Assembly: GCA_016706565.1 (NCBI GenBank)
Contig: JADJJI010000013.1
Coordinates: 248,001-312,000, forward strand
Source: Piscinibacter sp.
Lineage (GTDB): Bacteria; Pseudomonadota; Gammaproteobacteria; Burkholderiales; Burkholderiaceae_C
Length of the DNA stretch: 64,000 bases
Direction of reading: 5' to 3'
The notes beneath the pieces are model-generated. The model searched no databases, was not told where the DNA came from, and saw only the letters and a list, made by a program, of their open reading frames with translations. How positions within the stretch are numbered: the first letter of the stretch is position 1; each line of letters starts with the position of its first letter. Shown here in pieces: positions 24,817-33,654 of the stretch. The position numbers and the translations under genes are program-made.

Positions 24817-24959
24817 CACGTGCCGAAGTCACGCAGGTCGGGCTTGAGTTGTCACGGCTTGTGCCGAAGAGCAGTTCGTTGCCCTAGCCTTGCATCCGCC
24901 GGCACGACCCTCGCCGTCTTTCAGAATTCCGCGCGCCGAATCCGACCCGCCCACACTTC

Positions 24960-27131
24960 ATGCTGACCTCGCTGCCAGCCCCTGTCGACGACGCCGTCCG
25001 CGTGTCGGAGCCGGCCGTCCCTGCCGCGCCGGCAGCGGTCGAGCCCCGCATCGACACCGCGTTGCTCGACGACGTGGTCTCCGGCCCGTTGCGTGCCGCG
25101 CCTGCCGTGATCGCAGCGGGCGCGCTGCTGGCGCTGGCCACGGCGTGGTCGCTCGGGCAGTTCAACGCGCTGGCCAGTGCACGCGTCTGGCTGGGTGCGG
25201 CGCTGCTGCTGGTCACGCTGAGGCTGGCGCACTGGGCCTGGGCCCGTGCCAGCGCGCCGCTGAGCGACCCGATGCGCTGGACGCGGCACTACCTGGTCGG
25301 CGTGGCCGCCTCGGCCGTGCTCTGGGCCGCGCTGCCCTGGCTGCGTTTTGCCGAGCTCGATGCGGCGCAGCGCCTGGTGGCGATGCTGGCGATGGCCGGC
25401 TTGGCGCTCGTCGAAAGCCAGGCTCTGCGTGCAATGCCCAGGGCGGCGATCGCCCAGTCAGCGTTGATGCTGCTGTCGGGCGTGGCCTGGCTGTTCGGCA
25501 TGGCGACGCCGGCGAGCTTCGAGCCTGTCGCGATGCTGCTGGTGCTGCTCGGCGCGGTTGCCGTCTCGGCGCTGTCGAGCGATCGCCAACTGCGTGCCAC
25601 GCGCGATGCCGTCGAGGCAGCGGGTCGACTCTCGAATGCCGAGGCCGAGCACGCCGAGCGCATCGGTCTGCTCGAGTTCGAACTGGCCAAGGCCGTGGGG
25701 GCGCTGGAGACCGCAGCGGCCGAAGCCGCGGTGCGCGAAGCGCATGCGCGTTCGGGCCAGGCGCAATCGGCCGACCAGCGCACCGCCGACCTCGAAAAGC
25801 GTTCACTGGACCTGGCGCGCCAGGCCGTGACCGACCCGCTGACGCTGCTGCCCAACCGCAAGGGCATCAACGAGCACCTCGTCGAGCTGCTCGAGCCGAT
25901 GACGCACCCCGACCACAAGGGCGAGCTCGCGCTGCTCTTCCTCGACCTCGACGAGTTCAAGGAGGTCAACGACCAGCACGGCCACCTGGCCGGCGACGCG
26001 GTGCTGCGCGTGGTCGCCGAGCGCCTGCGCGAAAGCCTGCCGCGCGCCGGCTTCGCGGCGCGCTGGGGCGGCGACGAGTTCATCGTCGTGCTGCCCGGCC
26101 TGGGCCGCATCGAGCAGGTGCGCATGGTGGCCGAGAAGCTGCGCGCCGAGCTGTGCGTGCCGATCCGCCTGGAGGACGGCACGCTGCGCGTGGGCTGCAG
26201 CATCGGCATCGCGCTGGCGCCGTACCACGGGCGCTCGCCCGAAGCGCTGATCATCGCCGCCGACCACGCCGTCTACGCCGCCAAGACCGAGGGCCGCGAC
26301 CGCGTGCGCGTGTTCGACGTGGCGCTGGCCAAGAAGGCGCAGCGCCAGCACCAGATCGCCCAGGCGCTGCCCGGCGCGCTGGAGCGCGGGCAGCTCGAGA
26401 TCAACTACCAGCCGATTGTCAGTGCCGTCGACGGCAGCGCCAGCCACGTCGAGGCGCTGGCGCGCTGGCCGCACCCGAGCTGGGGCCAAGTCTCGCCGGG
26501 CGAGTTCATCCCGGTGGCCGAGGCCAACGGCCAGATCCACGCGATGGGTCGCTGGGTGCTGCGCCAGGCCTGCCTGGATGCGGCGCGCTGGCCGGGCAAC
26601 AACCCGCCCAAGCTCAGCGTCAACGTCTCGGCCATCCAGGTCACCTCGGGCAAGCTGGTGTCGCAGGTGCGCGAGGCTCTGGCCGCCGCCAAGCTGCCGC
26701 CGCAGCGCCTGGTCATCGAGCTGACCGAGAGCCTGCCGATGGCGCGCAGCGAAGGCGTCTCGCAGACGCTGCAGGACCTGTGCGACATGGGCGTCTCGCT
26801 CGCGCTCGACGACTTCGGCACCGGCTACTCCTCGCTCAGTTCGTTGATGAAGCAGCCGGTCAGCCTGGTGAAGATCGACCAGTCCTTCGTGAAGGACGTT
26901 CCCGGCGGCGGCGAGGTGCTGATCAAGGCGACCGTCGACGTGGCGCTGCGCTTCGGCCTCGAGGTGGTGGCCGAGGGCGTGGAGACGGCGCTGCAGCGCA
27001 CCCGCCTCGAAGCCCTGGGCGTGAACTACATGCAGGGCTACCTGTTCGGCCGGCCGATGCCGAACGACCAGTTCGTGGCCTGGCTGGGCCTGCGCGATGG
27101 CAGCGACGAGCCTTTCGTGCTGCGGGCGTGA
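24960..27131 (+). CDS. Membrane GGDEF-EAL cyclic-di-GMP signalling protein
   Basis: The 723-residue protein has five or so hydrophobic segments (about 45-205), a coiled coil (about 210-290), a GGDEF domain with intact GGDEF at 370-374, and an EAL domain with EAL at 498-500 and DDFGTGYSS. Both catalytic motifs look complete, so it could make and degrade cyclic-di-GMP. The inhibitory RxxD site upstream of GGDEF is not conserved (RAGF instead). No recognisable sensor domain is seen besides the membrane block. It stands alone with 198 bases before it. Confidence 0.92.
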   Translation: MLTSLPAPVDDAVRVSEPAVPAAPAAVEPRIDTALLDDVVSGPLRAAPAVIAAGALLALATAWSLGQFNALASARVWLGAALLLVTLRLAHWAWARASAPLSDPMRWTRHYLVGVAASAVLWAALPWLRFAELDAAQRLVAMLAMAGLALVESQALRAMPRAAIAQSALMLLSGVAWLFGMATPASFEPVAMLLVLLGAVAVSALSSDRQLRATRDAVEAAGRLSNAEAEHAERIGLLEFELAKAVGALETAAAEAAVREAHARSGQAQSADQRTADLEKRSLDLARQAVTDPLTLLPNRKGINEHLVELLEPMTHPDHKGELALLFLDLDEFKEVNDQHGHLAGDAVLRVVAERLRESLPRAGFAARWGGDEFIVVLPGLGRIEQVRMVAEKLRAELCVPIRLEDGTLRVGCSIGIALAPYHGRSPEALIIAADHAVYAAKTEGRDRVRVFDVALAKKAQRQHQIAQALPGALERGQLEINYQPIVSAVDGSASHVEALARWPHPSWGQVSPGEFIPVAEANGQIHAMGRWVLRQACLDAARWPGNNPPKLSVNVSAIQVTSGKLVSQVREALAAAKLPPQRLVIELTESLPMARSEGVSQTLQDLCDMGVSLALDDFGTGYSSLSSLMKQPVSLVKIDQSFVKDVPGGGEVLIKATVDVALRFGLEVVAEGVETALQRTRLEALGVNYMQGYLFGRPMPNDQFVAWLGLRDGSDEPFVLRA

Positions 27132-27187
27132 AGCCAGGGCAACTGATCGGGCACGCGGCAATGATCCTTCATCGAGACTCAGGCCAG

Positions 27188-27691
27188 ATGACTTCGACGG
27201 CAAGATTGGACACCATCTCAGTGGGCACGGCACCAGCCGGGCGCAGCAGGCGCCAACGTGGGTTCACGCTTCTCGAACTGATGTTTGTCGTCGGCCTCGT
27301 GGCGGTGTTGTTCGGCATCGCCACGCCGATTTACCAGTCGTATCGCGACCGCATTCGAACGAACACGGCAACTCGGGAGATCGTCGAGATGGCCGCCATT
27401 GTGCAACGCTTCGAGCTCGATCAAAGGGCCTTTCCGGCGTCGCTCGATCAGGTCGGCCTGAGCGCCAAGCTCGACCCATGGGGACGTCCCTATGTCTACT
27501 ACAACGTCGAGGCCAATGGCCGGGGCGGTGCGCGCAAGGACCGCCGGCTCAACCCGCTGAACACCGATTTCGATCTGTACAGCCTGGGGCCGGACGGCCA
27601 GACCAAGAAGCAGATCACGCAGAAGGACAGTGTCGACGACGTCATCCGGGCGAGCAACGGCCGCTATTTCGGCGTCGCGGCCGACTTCTGA
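27188..27691 (+). CDS. GspG-like type II pseudopilin, stand-alone
   Basis: The 167-residue protein has a prepilin leader ending RQRG, the cleavage signature GFTLLELMFVVGL with Glu5 of the mature form, one hydrophobic helix, and a GspG-like C-terminal part with DPWGRPYVYYN and DFDLYSLGPDG. No other type II secretion or pilus genes are nearby, so it would have to use machinery encoded elsewhere. The start is uncertain: ATG at 27161 is also in frame; the 27188 ATG gives a 25-residue leader. It lies between two cyclic-di-GMP enzyme genes. Confidence 0.82.
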   Translation: MTSTARLDTISVGTAPAGRSRRQRGFTLLELMFVVGLVAVLFGIATPIYQSYRDRIRTNTATREIVEMAAIVQRFELDQRAFPASLDQVGLSAKLDPWGRPYVYYNVEANGRGGARKDRRLNPLNTDFDLYSLGPDGQTKKQITQKDSVDDVIRASNGRYFGVAADF

Positions 27692-27707
27692 GCCCGGCGT
27701 CCCGGCC

Positions 27708-30530
27708 ATGAGCGACAACGCGCGTGCCCCCCGCAGCCGGCTGGCACAGCGCCTGTTCCTGTTGTTCCTGCTGGTGGCGGTGCTCCCGCTGGCGCTGACC
27801 GACTGGATTGCCAGCCTGGCGACCACGCAGGTCGCCGAAGACCTGAGCCTCGGCGCGCGCAGCCAGACCACGCGTCAGGCCAGCCGCCAGGTGCTCGATC
27901 GCCTGCTCAACGCCAAGTCGCTGCTGCGTCTTGCGCCCGATGCGCTGCCTCCCGGGATGGCGGGCAGCATGCTGTTCGAGCCACCCGGCCTGGGCCCCGT
28001 GTTCCACCAAATGACGCTGCTGGGGACGAGCGGGCAGACCCACTGGCCTGCCGGCGAACCTGCGAACCTCGCACACGTCTGGGCACGCGCCGACAGCGGC
28101 CTGGACCGGCCGGAAGCACCGCACGACGCCGCCGAAGTGCAGTTGCGGCTGGACTTCTCCCTGCCGAGCCAGCCACGCGTGCTGCTCGGCGCCTTCCGCG
28201 ACGGCTCGCTGCGCTGGATCGCCGAACTCGACAGCGACCACCTGTGGGCGCCGCTGGCCGACGCCGGCCTGGACACCGCCTGGAGCGTGCGCGACAACCG
28301 GGGCCGGCTGCTGGTTCGCCAGGTGGGCGAGGATTCGCCGCTGCGGCGCGAGAGCGATCTGGCCGAGGCGCGCGGCGAGGTGGTCAGCTCCAACACGCAG
28401 TTGTTCCTGACCGGCGAGCTCGGTGCCGGCGAGTGGCTGTTCACCCAGCAGGCGCCACGGCCACATGTGCGATGGCAGGGTATGCCGCTGGCGCTGTGGC
28501 TCGGCGCGGTGGCCTTGCTCGGGCTGCTGGCGGTGGCCTTGTTCAGCCACTGGAGCATCCGCCGCACGCTGCAGCCGCTGCGCCAGTTGACCCAAGGCAC
28601 GCAGGCGCTGGCCGCCGGCGCTGCCGGCACCCGCGTCGAGATCCTGCGTGACGACGAGATCGGCGAACTGGCGGATGCCTTCAACGACATGGCCCAGCGC
28701 ATCGAGACGCAGATCGGCACCCTCGAAGGCCTGGCGGCGATCGACCGCGACATCCTGGACGGTGTCTCGTTCGAGCGGGTCGCCGGCCACGCCCTGCAAC
28801 GCCTGGCGGCACGCTACCCGCGGGCCTGCGCTTCGGTGAACTGGCGCGAAGGTGCATCGGCGCTGCACCGCAGCTGGATGACCCGCGGCCCGGCCGATGC
28901 GCTGCTCATCCGCAGCGAGCAGCTCGAACTCGATGGCGAGTCCCTGATGCGATTCGCCGGCCTGTTCCGCGACGAGTTGCTGGACCCCGCGCAGCCCGCC
29001 GCAGCGACGCGGCAGGCCCCGCCGCGCTGGCTGTGCCCGGGAGATCCGGCGCGCGTGGCGGCGATCGCGCTGCTCCCGCTGCGGCACGAAGGCCAGACGC
29101 AGGCGCTGATCGTGCTGGGCCTGGCCGCCGCAGCAGACGACGCGGCCCTGCAGCCTGCGCGCGAGGTGCGCGACCGGCTGGCCGTGGCGATGGCAGCCCG
29201 CTCGCGCGAGCAGGAACTGGTGTACCGCGCCGCGCACGACAGCCTGACCGGCCTGGCCAACCGCTATGGACTGCACCAGAAGCTCGAGCAGACGCTCGAC
29301 CGCGTTGCCGACGACGCAACGCTGGCCGTGCTGTCGCTCGATCTCGACCACTTCAAGGACGTCAACGACACGCTCGGCCACGAGGCCGGCGACGAGCTGC
29401 TGTGCGCTGCCAGCCGCAGGCTGAAGTCCTGTGCGCCCGCGGGCGCCCTGGTGGCGCGGCCCGGCGGAGACGAGTTCATCATGCTGCTGCCAGGTGCCGA
29501 CCTGGCCGCGGCCGCGACGTTGGCCCGGCTGGCGATCGCCGCGCTCGGCCGGCCGTTCACCTTGCGCGGTGTCGAGCAGCGGCTCGGTGCCAGCGTCGGC
29601 ATCGCCATGCACCCGCAACACGGCCGCACCCGCGAGGAGCTGCTGCGCTGCGCCGACATCGCGCTGTTCGCCGCCAAGGCCGCGGGCCGGGCGCAGCACA
29701 TGGTCTTCACCCCCGAGCTCGACCGTGCCGCGCGCGAACGCGTGCAGTTGCAGGCCGAGTTGCGCAGGGCGCTGGAGCGCGACGAATTCGTCGTTCACTA
29801 CCAGCCACGCGTGCAGCCACGCGATGGCCGCATCCTCTCCGCCGAGGCGCTGATCCGCTGGCAGCACCCCGAGCGCGGGCTGCTGTACCCGGGCGCCTTC
29901 ATCGACGTGGCCGAGTCCTCGGGCCTGATCGACGAGATCGGCCGCTGGGTGCTCGAAGCCGCCTGCGTGCAAGCGGCCGCGTGGCGCCGCGAGGGCATGC
30001 CGATGCGGCGCATCTCGGTCAACCTGTCGACCCGGCAGCTCGGCTCGGGTGAGCTGACGGGCTATGTGCGCGATGCGCTCTCGCGCAGCGGACTTCCCGC
30101 CGAGGCGCTGGAGCTGGAGGTCACCGAGAGCCTGCTGATGGGCGACCCCGGCGAGGCTTGCGCGCAACTGGCCGAGATGCGCCGATGGGGCGTGACGATC
30201 GCGCTCGACGACTTCGGCACCGGCTACTCGTCGATGTCCATCCTGCGCCAGCTGCCGATCGACGTGATGAAGATCGACCGGTCCTTCGTCGTCGGCCTGG
30301 GCACCGATGACGGCGCGATGGCGGTCACGCGCGCCATCGTCGCGTTGGCCCGGTCGCTGCACCTGCACCTGGTGGCCGAGGGCATCGAGACGGAGGCGCA
30401 GGCCGAGGTGCTGCGCTCGATGGGCTGCGACGAGTTGCAGGGTTATCTGTTCAGCCGGCCGGTGCCGACCGACGCATTCGAGCTGCTGCCGGGGCTGCGG
30501 CAGGGTCCGGCGCTCGTCCCACAAGATTGA
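27708..30530 (+). CDS. HAMP-GGDEF-EAL cyclic-di-GMP signalling protein
   Basis: The 940-residue protein has a membrane helix (about 14-34), a periplasmic sensor region (35-258), a second helix (260-280), a HAMP linker (281-335), a GAF-like region (about 345-500), a GGDEF domain with intact motif (586-590) and an EAL domain with EAL (713-715) and DDFGTGYSS. Both activities could be present. It starts 16 bases after the pseudopilin gene and is probably co-transcribed with it, which links a surface-appendage subunit to cyclic-di-GMP control. The sensed signal is unknown. Confidence 0.93.
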   Translation: MSDNARAPRSRLAQRLFLLFLLVAVLPLALTDWIASLATTQVAEDLSLGARSQTTRQASRQVLDRLLNAKSLLRLAPDALPPGMAGSMLFEPPGLGPVFHQMTLLGTSGQTHWPAGEPANLAHVWARADSGLDRPEAPHDAAEVQLRLDFSLPSQPRVLLGAFRDGSLRWIAELDSDHLWAPLADAGLDTAWSVRDNRGRLLVRQVGEDSPLRRESDLAEARGEVVSSNTQLFLTGELGAGEWLFTQQAPRPHVRWQGMPLALWLGAVALLGLLAVALFSHWSIRRTLQPLRQLTQGTQALAAGAAGTRVEILRDDEIGELADAFNDMAQRIETQIGTLEGLAAIDRDILDGVSFERVAGHALQRLAARYPRACASVNWREGASALHRSWMTRGPADALLIRSEQLELDGESLMRFAGLFRDELLDPAQPAAATRQAPPRWLCPGDPARVAAIALLPLRHEGQTQALIVLGLAAAADDAALQPAREVRDRLAVAMAARSREQELVYRAAHDSLTGLANRYGLHQKLEQTLDRVADDATLAVLSLDLDHFKDVNDTLGHEAGDELLCAASRRLKSCAPAGALVARPGGDEFIMLLPGADLAAAATLARLAIAALGRPFTLRGVEQRLGASVGIAMHPQHGRTREELLRCADIALFAAKAAGRAQHMVFTPELDRAARERVQLQAELRRALERDEFVVHYQPRVQPRDGRILSAEALIRWQHPERGLLYPGAFIDVAESSGLIDEIGRWVLEAACVQAAAWRREGMPMRRISVNLSTRQLGSGELTGYVRDALSRSGLPAEALELEVTESLLMGDPGEACAQLAEMRRWGVTIALDDFGTGYSSMSILRQLPIDVMKIDRSFVVGLGTDDGAMAVTRAIVALARSLHLHLVAEGIETEAQAEVLRSMGCDELQGYLFSRPVPTDAFELLPGLRQGPALVPQD

Positions 30531-30545
30531 AACCAATGATTCCCG

Positions 30546-30565
30546 CGCGGGCATGACTGCCCGCG
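30546..30565 (+). terminator. Hairpin after the HAMP-GGDEF-EAL gene, possible terminator
   Basis: CGCGGGCA (30546-30553), loop TGAC, and TGCCCGCG (30558-30565) form a perfect 8-bp stem 15 bases after the stop codon. No T-tract follows. Confidence 0.5.
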
Positions 30566-30637
30566 GCATGCTGCCGCCGCGTGAAACGGCCGGATGCAAT
30601 TGCGCCCGCCGGGCCGGTGCCGGTGTCCCTTAGGCTT

Positions 30638-30651
30638 GCGACCTAGGTCGC
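30638..30651. promoter_or_regulatory. 14-bp perfect palindrome upstream of an unknown gene
   Basis: GCGACCTAGGTCGC is its own reverse complement and lies 31 bases before the start at 30683. The central CTAG is usually rare in bacterial DNA. It could be an operator; no regulator is identified. Confidence 0.35.
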
Positions 30652-30682
30652 GCCCAGGGCCGACGCACCGCCCGAGACCCGC

Positions 30683-31423
30683 ATGGACAACCCCACCGTT
30701 CCCTTCAGCGACACCACCCAGTTCCGGCCCACCGACGTGGCCAGCACGATCTTCGACGGTGAAGCGGACGAACTGCAGCCGAGCACCTACACGACCACGC
30801 TGAGCCCGTCGCTGCTGTCCGACCTGAAGCGCTTCGCCGACGAACCCGGCGGCACCGAGCTGCTGCCCGTGCTCGCCGCCTGCGTGCGCCACGCCCGGCC
30901 GCTGGCCTTGCACCTCCAGCATGGCCGCAACGTGCTGCGCCTGTCGGTGTTCCCGCGCGACCAGCTGTTCCATTGCCCGGAGAACCTGTGCGCGCTGCCG
31001 AGCTTCGAGCTCGCCCGCCTGCGCCTCGTGCATGTCGAGCCCGAAGCGCTGCTCGCGCCGTTCGCTCCCGATGGCTCGCGCAGCAGTTCGCTGAACTTCG
31101 GCGCACTCGCGCCGCTGCTGTGGCTGCTCGCGCTCAACGGCGCGCGCAGCGAGCTGCTGCCCGAGATCGCCGGCACGGTGCGCTACCGCCTCGCGCCTGG
31201 TGTGGCCACGCGCGGCCTGCCGATCGAGAAGTGCGACATGCCGCTGCTGCAGCACCTGCAGGGCAGCCCGGCTTCGCTGGAGGATCTGTCCAGCTGGACG
31301 GTGCTGCAGCCGTCTCGCGTGCGCCGGTTGCTCAATGCGCTGTACCTGCAGTCGGGCCTGATCATCTCGCGCGCGTTCACCGTGCCGCCGCGCGACCCGG
31401 CGATCGACCGGCCGCGCCACTAG
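30683..31423 (+). CDS. Conserved-looking cytoplasmic protein of unknown function
   Basis: The 246-residue protein has no signal peptide or membrane helix. A central region (about 60-170) contains VLRLSVFPRDQLFHCPENLC and LRLVHVEPEALLAPF, and the C-terminal third looks helical and could be a winged-helix-like segment. I do not recognise the family. Its normal codon pattern, ATG and the palindrome upstream support a real gene. Its last 47 bases overlap the 3' end of the convergent gene at 31377, so one of the two ends may be regulated by the other's transcript. Confidence 0.7.
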   Translation: MDNPTVPFSDTTQFRPTDVASTIFDGEADELQPSTYTTTLSPSLLSDLKRFADEPGGTELLPVLAACVRHARPLALHLQHGRNVLRLSVFPRDQLFHCPENLCALPSFELARLRLVHVEPEALLAPFAPDGSRSSSLNFGALAPLLWLLALNGARSELLPEIAGTVRYRLAPGVATRGLPIEKCDMPLLQHLQGSPASLEDLSSWTVLQPSRVRRLLNALYLQSGLIISRAFTVPPRDPAIDRPRH

Positions 31424-32339
31424 CGTCGCGCGGCACCCGCCACGACGAATCCCTGCGCGGCCGCGGCCAGGGCGGGATCTCGAACTGCGGCAGCTCCTGG
31501 AGCAGGAAGCTCAGCGCGATCAGCACCGTGGGCACGTGGTACATCAGCCACCACAGCGGGCTGGCTTCGACGTCGAAACGCGGTAGCGACAGCACCGTGA
31601 TCACCAGCGCGATCGGCGTGAGCAGCGGGATTGAACGCCGCAGCACGACGCCGTAGCGCGCCTTCAGGTTCTGCTCGTGGTAGCGCGAAGGCGGCTCGGA
31701 AAGCGTGCGCGCCAGGTGCGATGCCGCGCGTGCCAGCGCCGACTCGGCGGTGCGCGTGCGGCGGTCGGGCCGGCCGCGCAGGCGCAACTTGCTCTTCCAG
31801 CCGTCCTTCTGACGGATCAGCCTCGCCCAGTCCCAGCCGAGCACGGCCAGCGTGTCCTCGGGCAGGGCGAGGCCATGCTCGGCGGTCTCGGTGAGCACGA
31901 TGTCGGCCGAGACGCCGCTCACCGGCGAGATCGTCATCGCGAGTTTCAGGCCATCGACCTGCACCAGGCCCAGCCGCAGCACCTGCCCGACACCCGAGGC
32001 GGCATAGCTGCGCGCGACGACGAAACCCTCGCCCTCGCTGAACTGCGAGTCCGGCGCCACCGCCTCGATGCGGTCGAGCAACTCCTGCGGCGACGGCCCC
32101 ATCGCCTCCAGCGTGGCCTGCAGGCCGCCGGGGTGGGTGAGGGTGCGCGTGAGTTGCCGCGTGCCGGTACCCAGGTCGTCGAGCTGCAGCACCTCGCGCA
32201 ATGCGCCACGCTGCATTTCCTGGAAGACGACGCGCCTCGCGATGCGGTCGCTGGCCGCGAGATCGACACGCCGCCCACGCCGCGCGAAGGGCTCGGCCAG
32301 CGCGAGGATGTCGTGGTGCGTCAGCGGCGGTGCGTTCAT
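31377..32339 (-). CDS. Two-helix membrane protein of the MoxR/VWA module (paralogue A)
   Basis: The 320-residue protein begins with a soluble domain (1-230; THHDILALAEPFARRGRRVDL) and ends with two membrane helices (about 238-258 and 268-290) and a short basic tail containing LLQELPQFEIP. It is paralogous to the gene at 34760-35743, sharing HHDIL/HHEIL, PFARRG, VDLAAS and the LQELP-FE-P tail. I do not recognise a named family. Genes A and B flank a MoxR-like ATPase and a VWA protein on the same strand, with gaps of about 10 bases, so the four form an operon. It overlaps the convergent upstream gene by 47 bases. Confidence 0.75.
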   Translation of the reverse strand: MNAPPLTHHDILALAEPFARRGRRVDLAASDRIARRVVFQEMQRGALREVLQLDDLGTGTRQLTRTLTHPGGLQATLEAMGPSPQELLDRIEAVAPDSQFSEGEGFVVARSYAASGVGQVLRLGLVQVDGLKLAMTISPVSGVSADIVLTETAEHGLALPEDTLAVLGWDWARLIRQKDGWKSKLRLRGRPDRRTRTAESALARAASHLARTLSEPPSRYHEQNLKARYGVVLRRSIPLLTPIALVITVLSLPRFDVEASPLWWLMYHVPTVLIALSFLLQELPQFEIPPWPRPRRDSSWRVPRDASGAAGRSPGRAAAR

Positions 32340-32349
32340 GCGCTGCGTC

Positions 32350-33654
32350 TCAGGCCAGCACCAGCTTGCGCCCGAAGGGCGGTTCGGCGCGCGCGTTCAC
32401 CTCGGGCACGGCCCACAGCACCGGCGCGCGCGGCCGGTGCCGCGCCGGGCCGTCGAGGTCGGTGAGCACGACGGTGACGTCGGGGTCGTGCGCGTCGGCC
32501 TCTTCGAGCATGGGCGTGAAGTCGGTGCCGCCGCCGCCCTGGAAGGCGATGTCGCCCAGCCTGCCGCGGCCGGGCTCGAAGCGCTGCACGCTCTGCACGC
32601 GCTCGTCGCCGATGACCAGGGTCAGCGCCGCATGCAGGCGCCGCGTGATCGCCTCGATCTCGCGCGCGAAACGCTCCATCAGCGCCTCGTCGATCGAGCC
32701 CGACACATCGACGATGACCACCAGCCGCGGCGCCGCCTTCGTCGGGCCGATGCCCGGCTCGAAGGGCAATCGCCGGTGCGCACCGATGCGGCCCTGGTTG
32801 GCGAGGTAGGAGCGCGAGGGCCGCGACCAGGAGAGGTCCGGCTGCGGCGTCAGGCTGCGTGCGAGCTGCGTGCGCAGCACCTGCTCCCAGGGCGTGCGCA
32901 CGCGCGGCAGGTCGGCGATCAGCGTGCGCAGCATCGAGTGCGCGCCGTCGCCGGCGTGCGCACGGGTGATGCGCTCGGCCCATTCGCGCGCCGCCTGCGC
33001 CTCCTGCTCCGGCGCCTGCTGCTGCGAGGGCGCGGGCCGCAGGTCGGCATGTTCGTCGCGGCCCATCGCGCGGGCCTTCTCGGCCGGCGTGCGCTCGTCC
33101 GCGGCGCCGCGCCGGCCGCGCTCGGGGCGTGCGCCCCGGGCAGTGCCTGCCCGGCTGCGTTCGACGAGCGCGCGGTACAGGCGCTCCACGTCCCATTCCA
33201 GCAGCGAGGCCTCGACCGGCTGCTCCACTTCCAGCGCGGCCCGCAGCAAGGCGTCGAGCTGCACCACGCCCTCGGGCAGCTCGAGCCAGCTCAGGTGCGA
33301 CAGCGTGCTGTTGACGATGGCGTCGGCGCAGCGGTTGAACAGCGCCAGGTCGACCGTGCCGAGCAGCTGCTGCAGCTCGACGAAGCGCTGCGTGTGGCGC
33401 AGCGCGATGTGCAGCACCTCGTGTGCCACCCAGCCCACCTGCTCGGCCAGCGGCAGCGCTTCGAAGCCGCGCGCATAGAAGATCGTCGTCCCGTCGGTAG
33501 CGACCAGCGGCGATGCGTCGTCGGGATCGCTGCGCACCTCGTCGTCGCGCAGGTCGTGATGCCGCACCCACAGCGCCAGGCCGCCCGTGGAGGGCGCGTA
33601 CTCCACCATGCGCTGCACGGCGCGCGTGCCGCGGTGGCCGAAGGCCTCAGCCAT
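32350..33654 (-). CDS. Metallopeptidase-like VWA protein (DUF2201 type)
   Basis: The 434-residue protein has an N-terminal zinc-protease-like domain with HEVLH at about 78-82 and a further His87, a charged linker (about 185-240), and a C-terminal VWA-like domain with VVDVSGSID. Proteins of this layout are typically encoded next to MoxR ATPases, and here it overlaps one by 8 bases. The ATG at 33654 was preferred to the one at 33669 because GAGGGG lies 4 bases before it. The pair may act as a chaperone or remodelling machine; the substrate is unknown. Confidence 0.85.
   Translation of the reverse strand: MAEAFGHRGTRAVQRMVEYAPSTGGLALWVRHHDLRDDEVRSDPDDASPLVATDGTTIFYARGFEALPLAEQVGWVAHEVLHIALRHTQRFVELQQLLGTVDLALFNRCADAIVNSTLSHLSWLELPEGVVQLDALLRAALEVEQPVEASLLEWDVERLYRALVERSRAGTARGARPERGRRGAADERTPAEKARAMGRDEHADLRPAPSQQQAPEQEAQAAREWAERITRAHAGDGAHSMLRTLIADLPRVRTPWEQVLRTQLARSLTPQPDLSWSRPSRSYLANQGRIGAHRRLPFEPGIGPTKAAPRLVVIVDVSGSIDEALMERFAREIEAITRRLHAALTLVIGDERVQSVQRFEPGRGRLGDIAFQGGGGTDFTPMLEEADAHDPDVTVVLTDLDGPARHRPRAPVLWAVPEVNARAEPPFGRKLVLA

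Noticed and set aside
27642-30599. 985-codon open frame on the minus strand opposite the HAMP-GGDEF-EAL gene
   Set aside because: It mirrors a gene with intact catalytic motifs, and its sequence is Gln/His/Arg-rich and motif-free.
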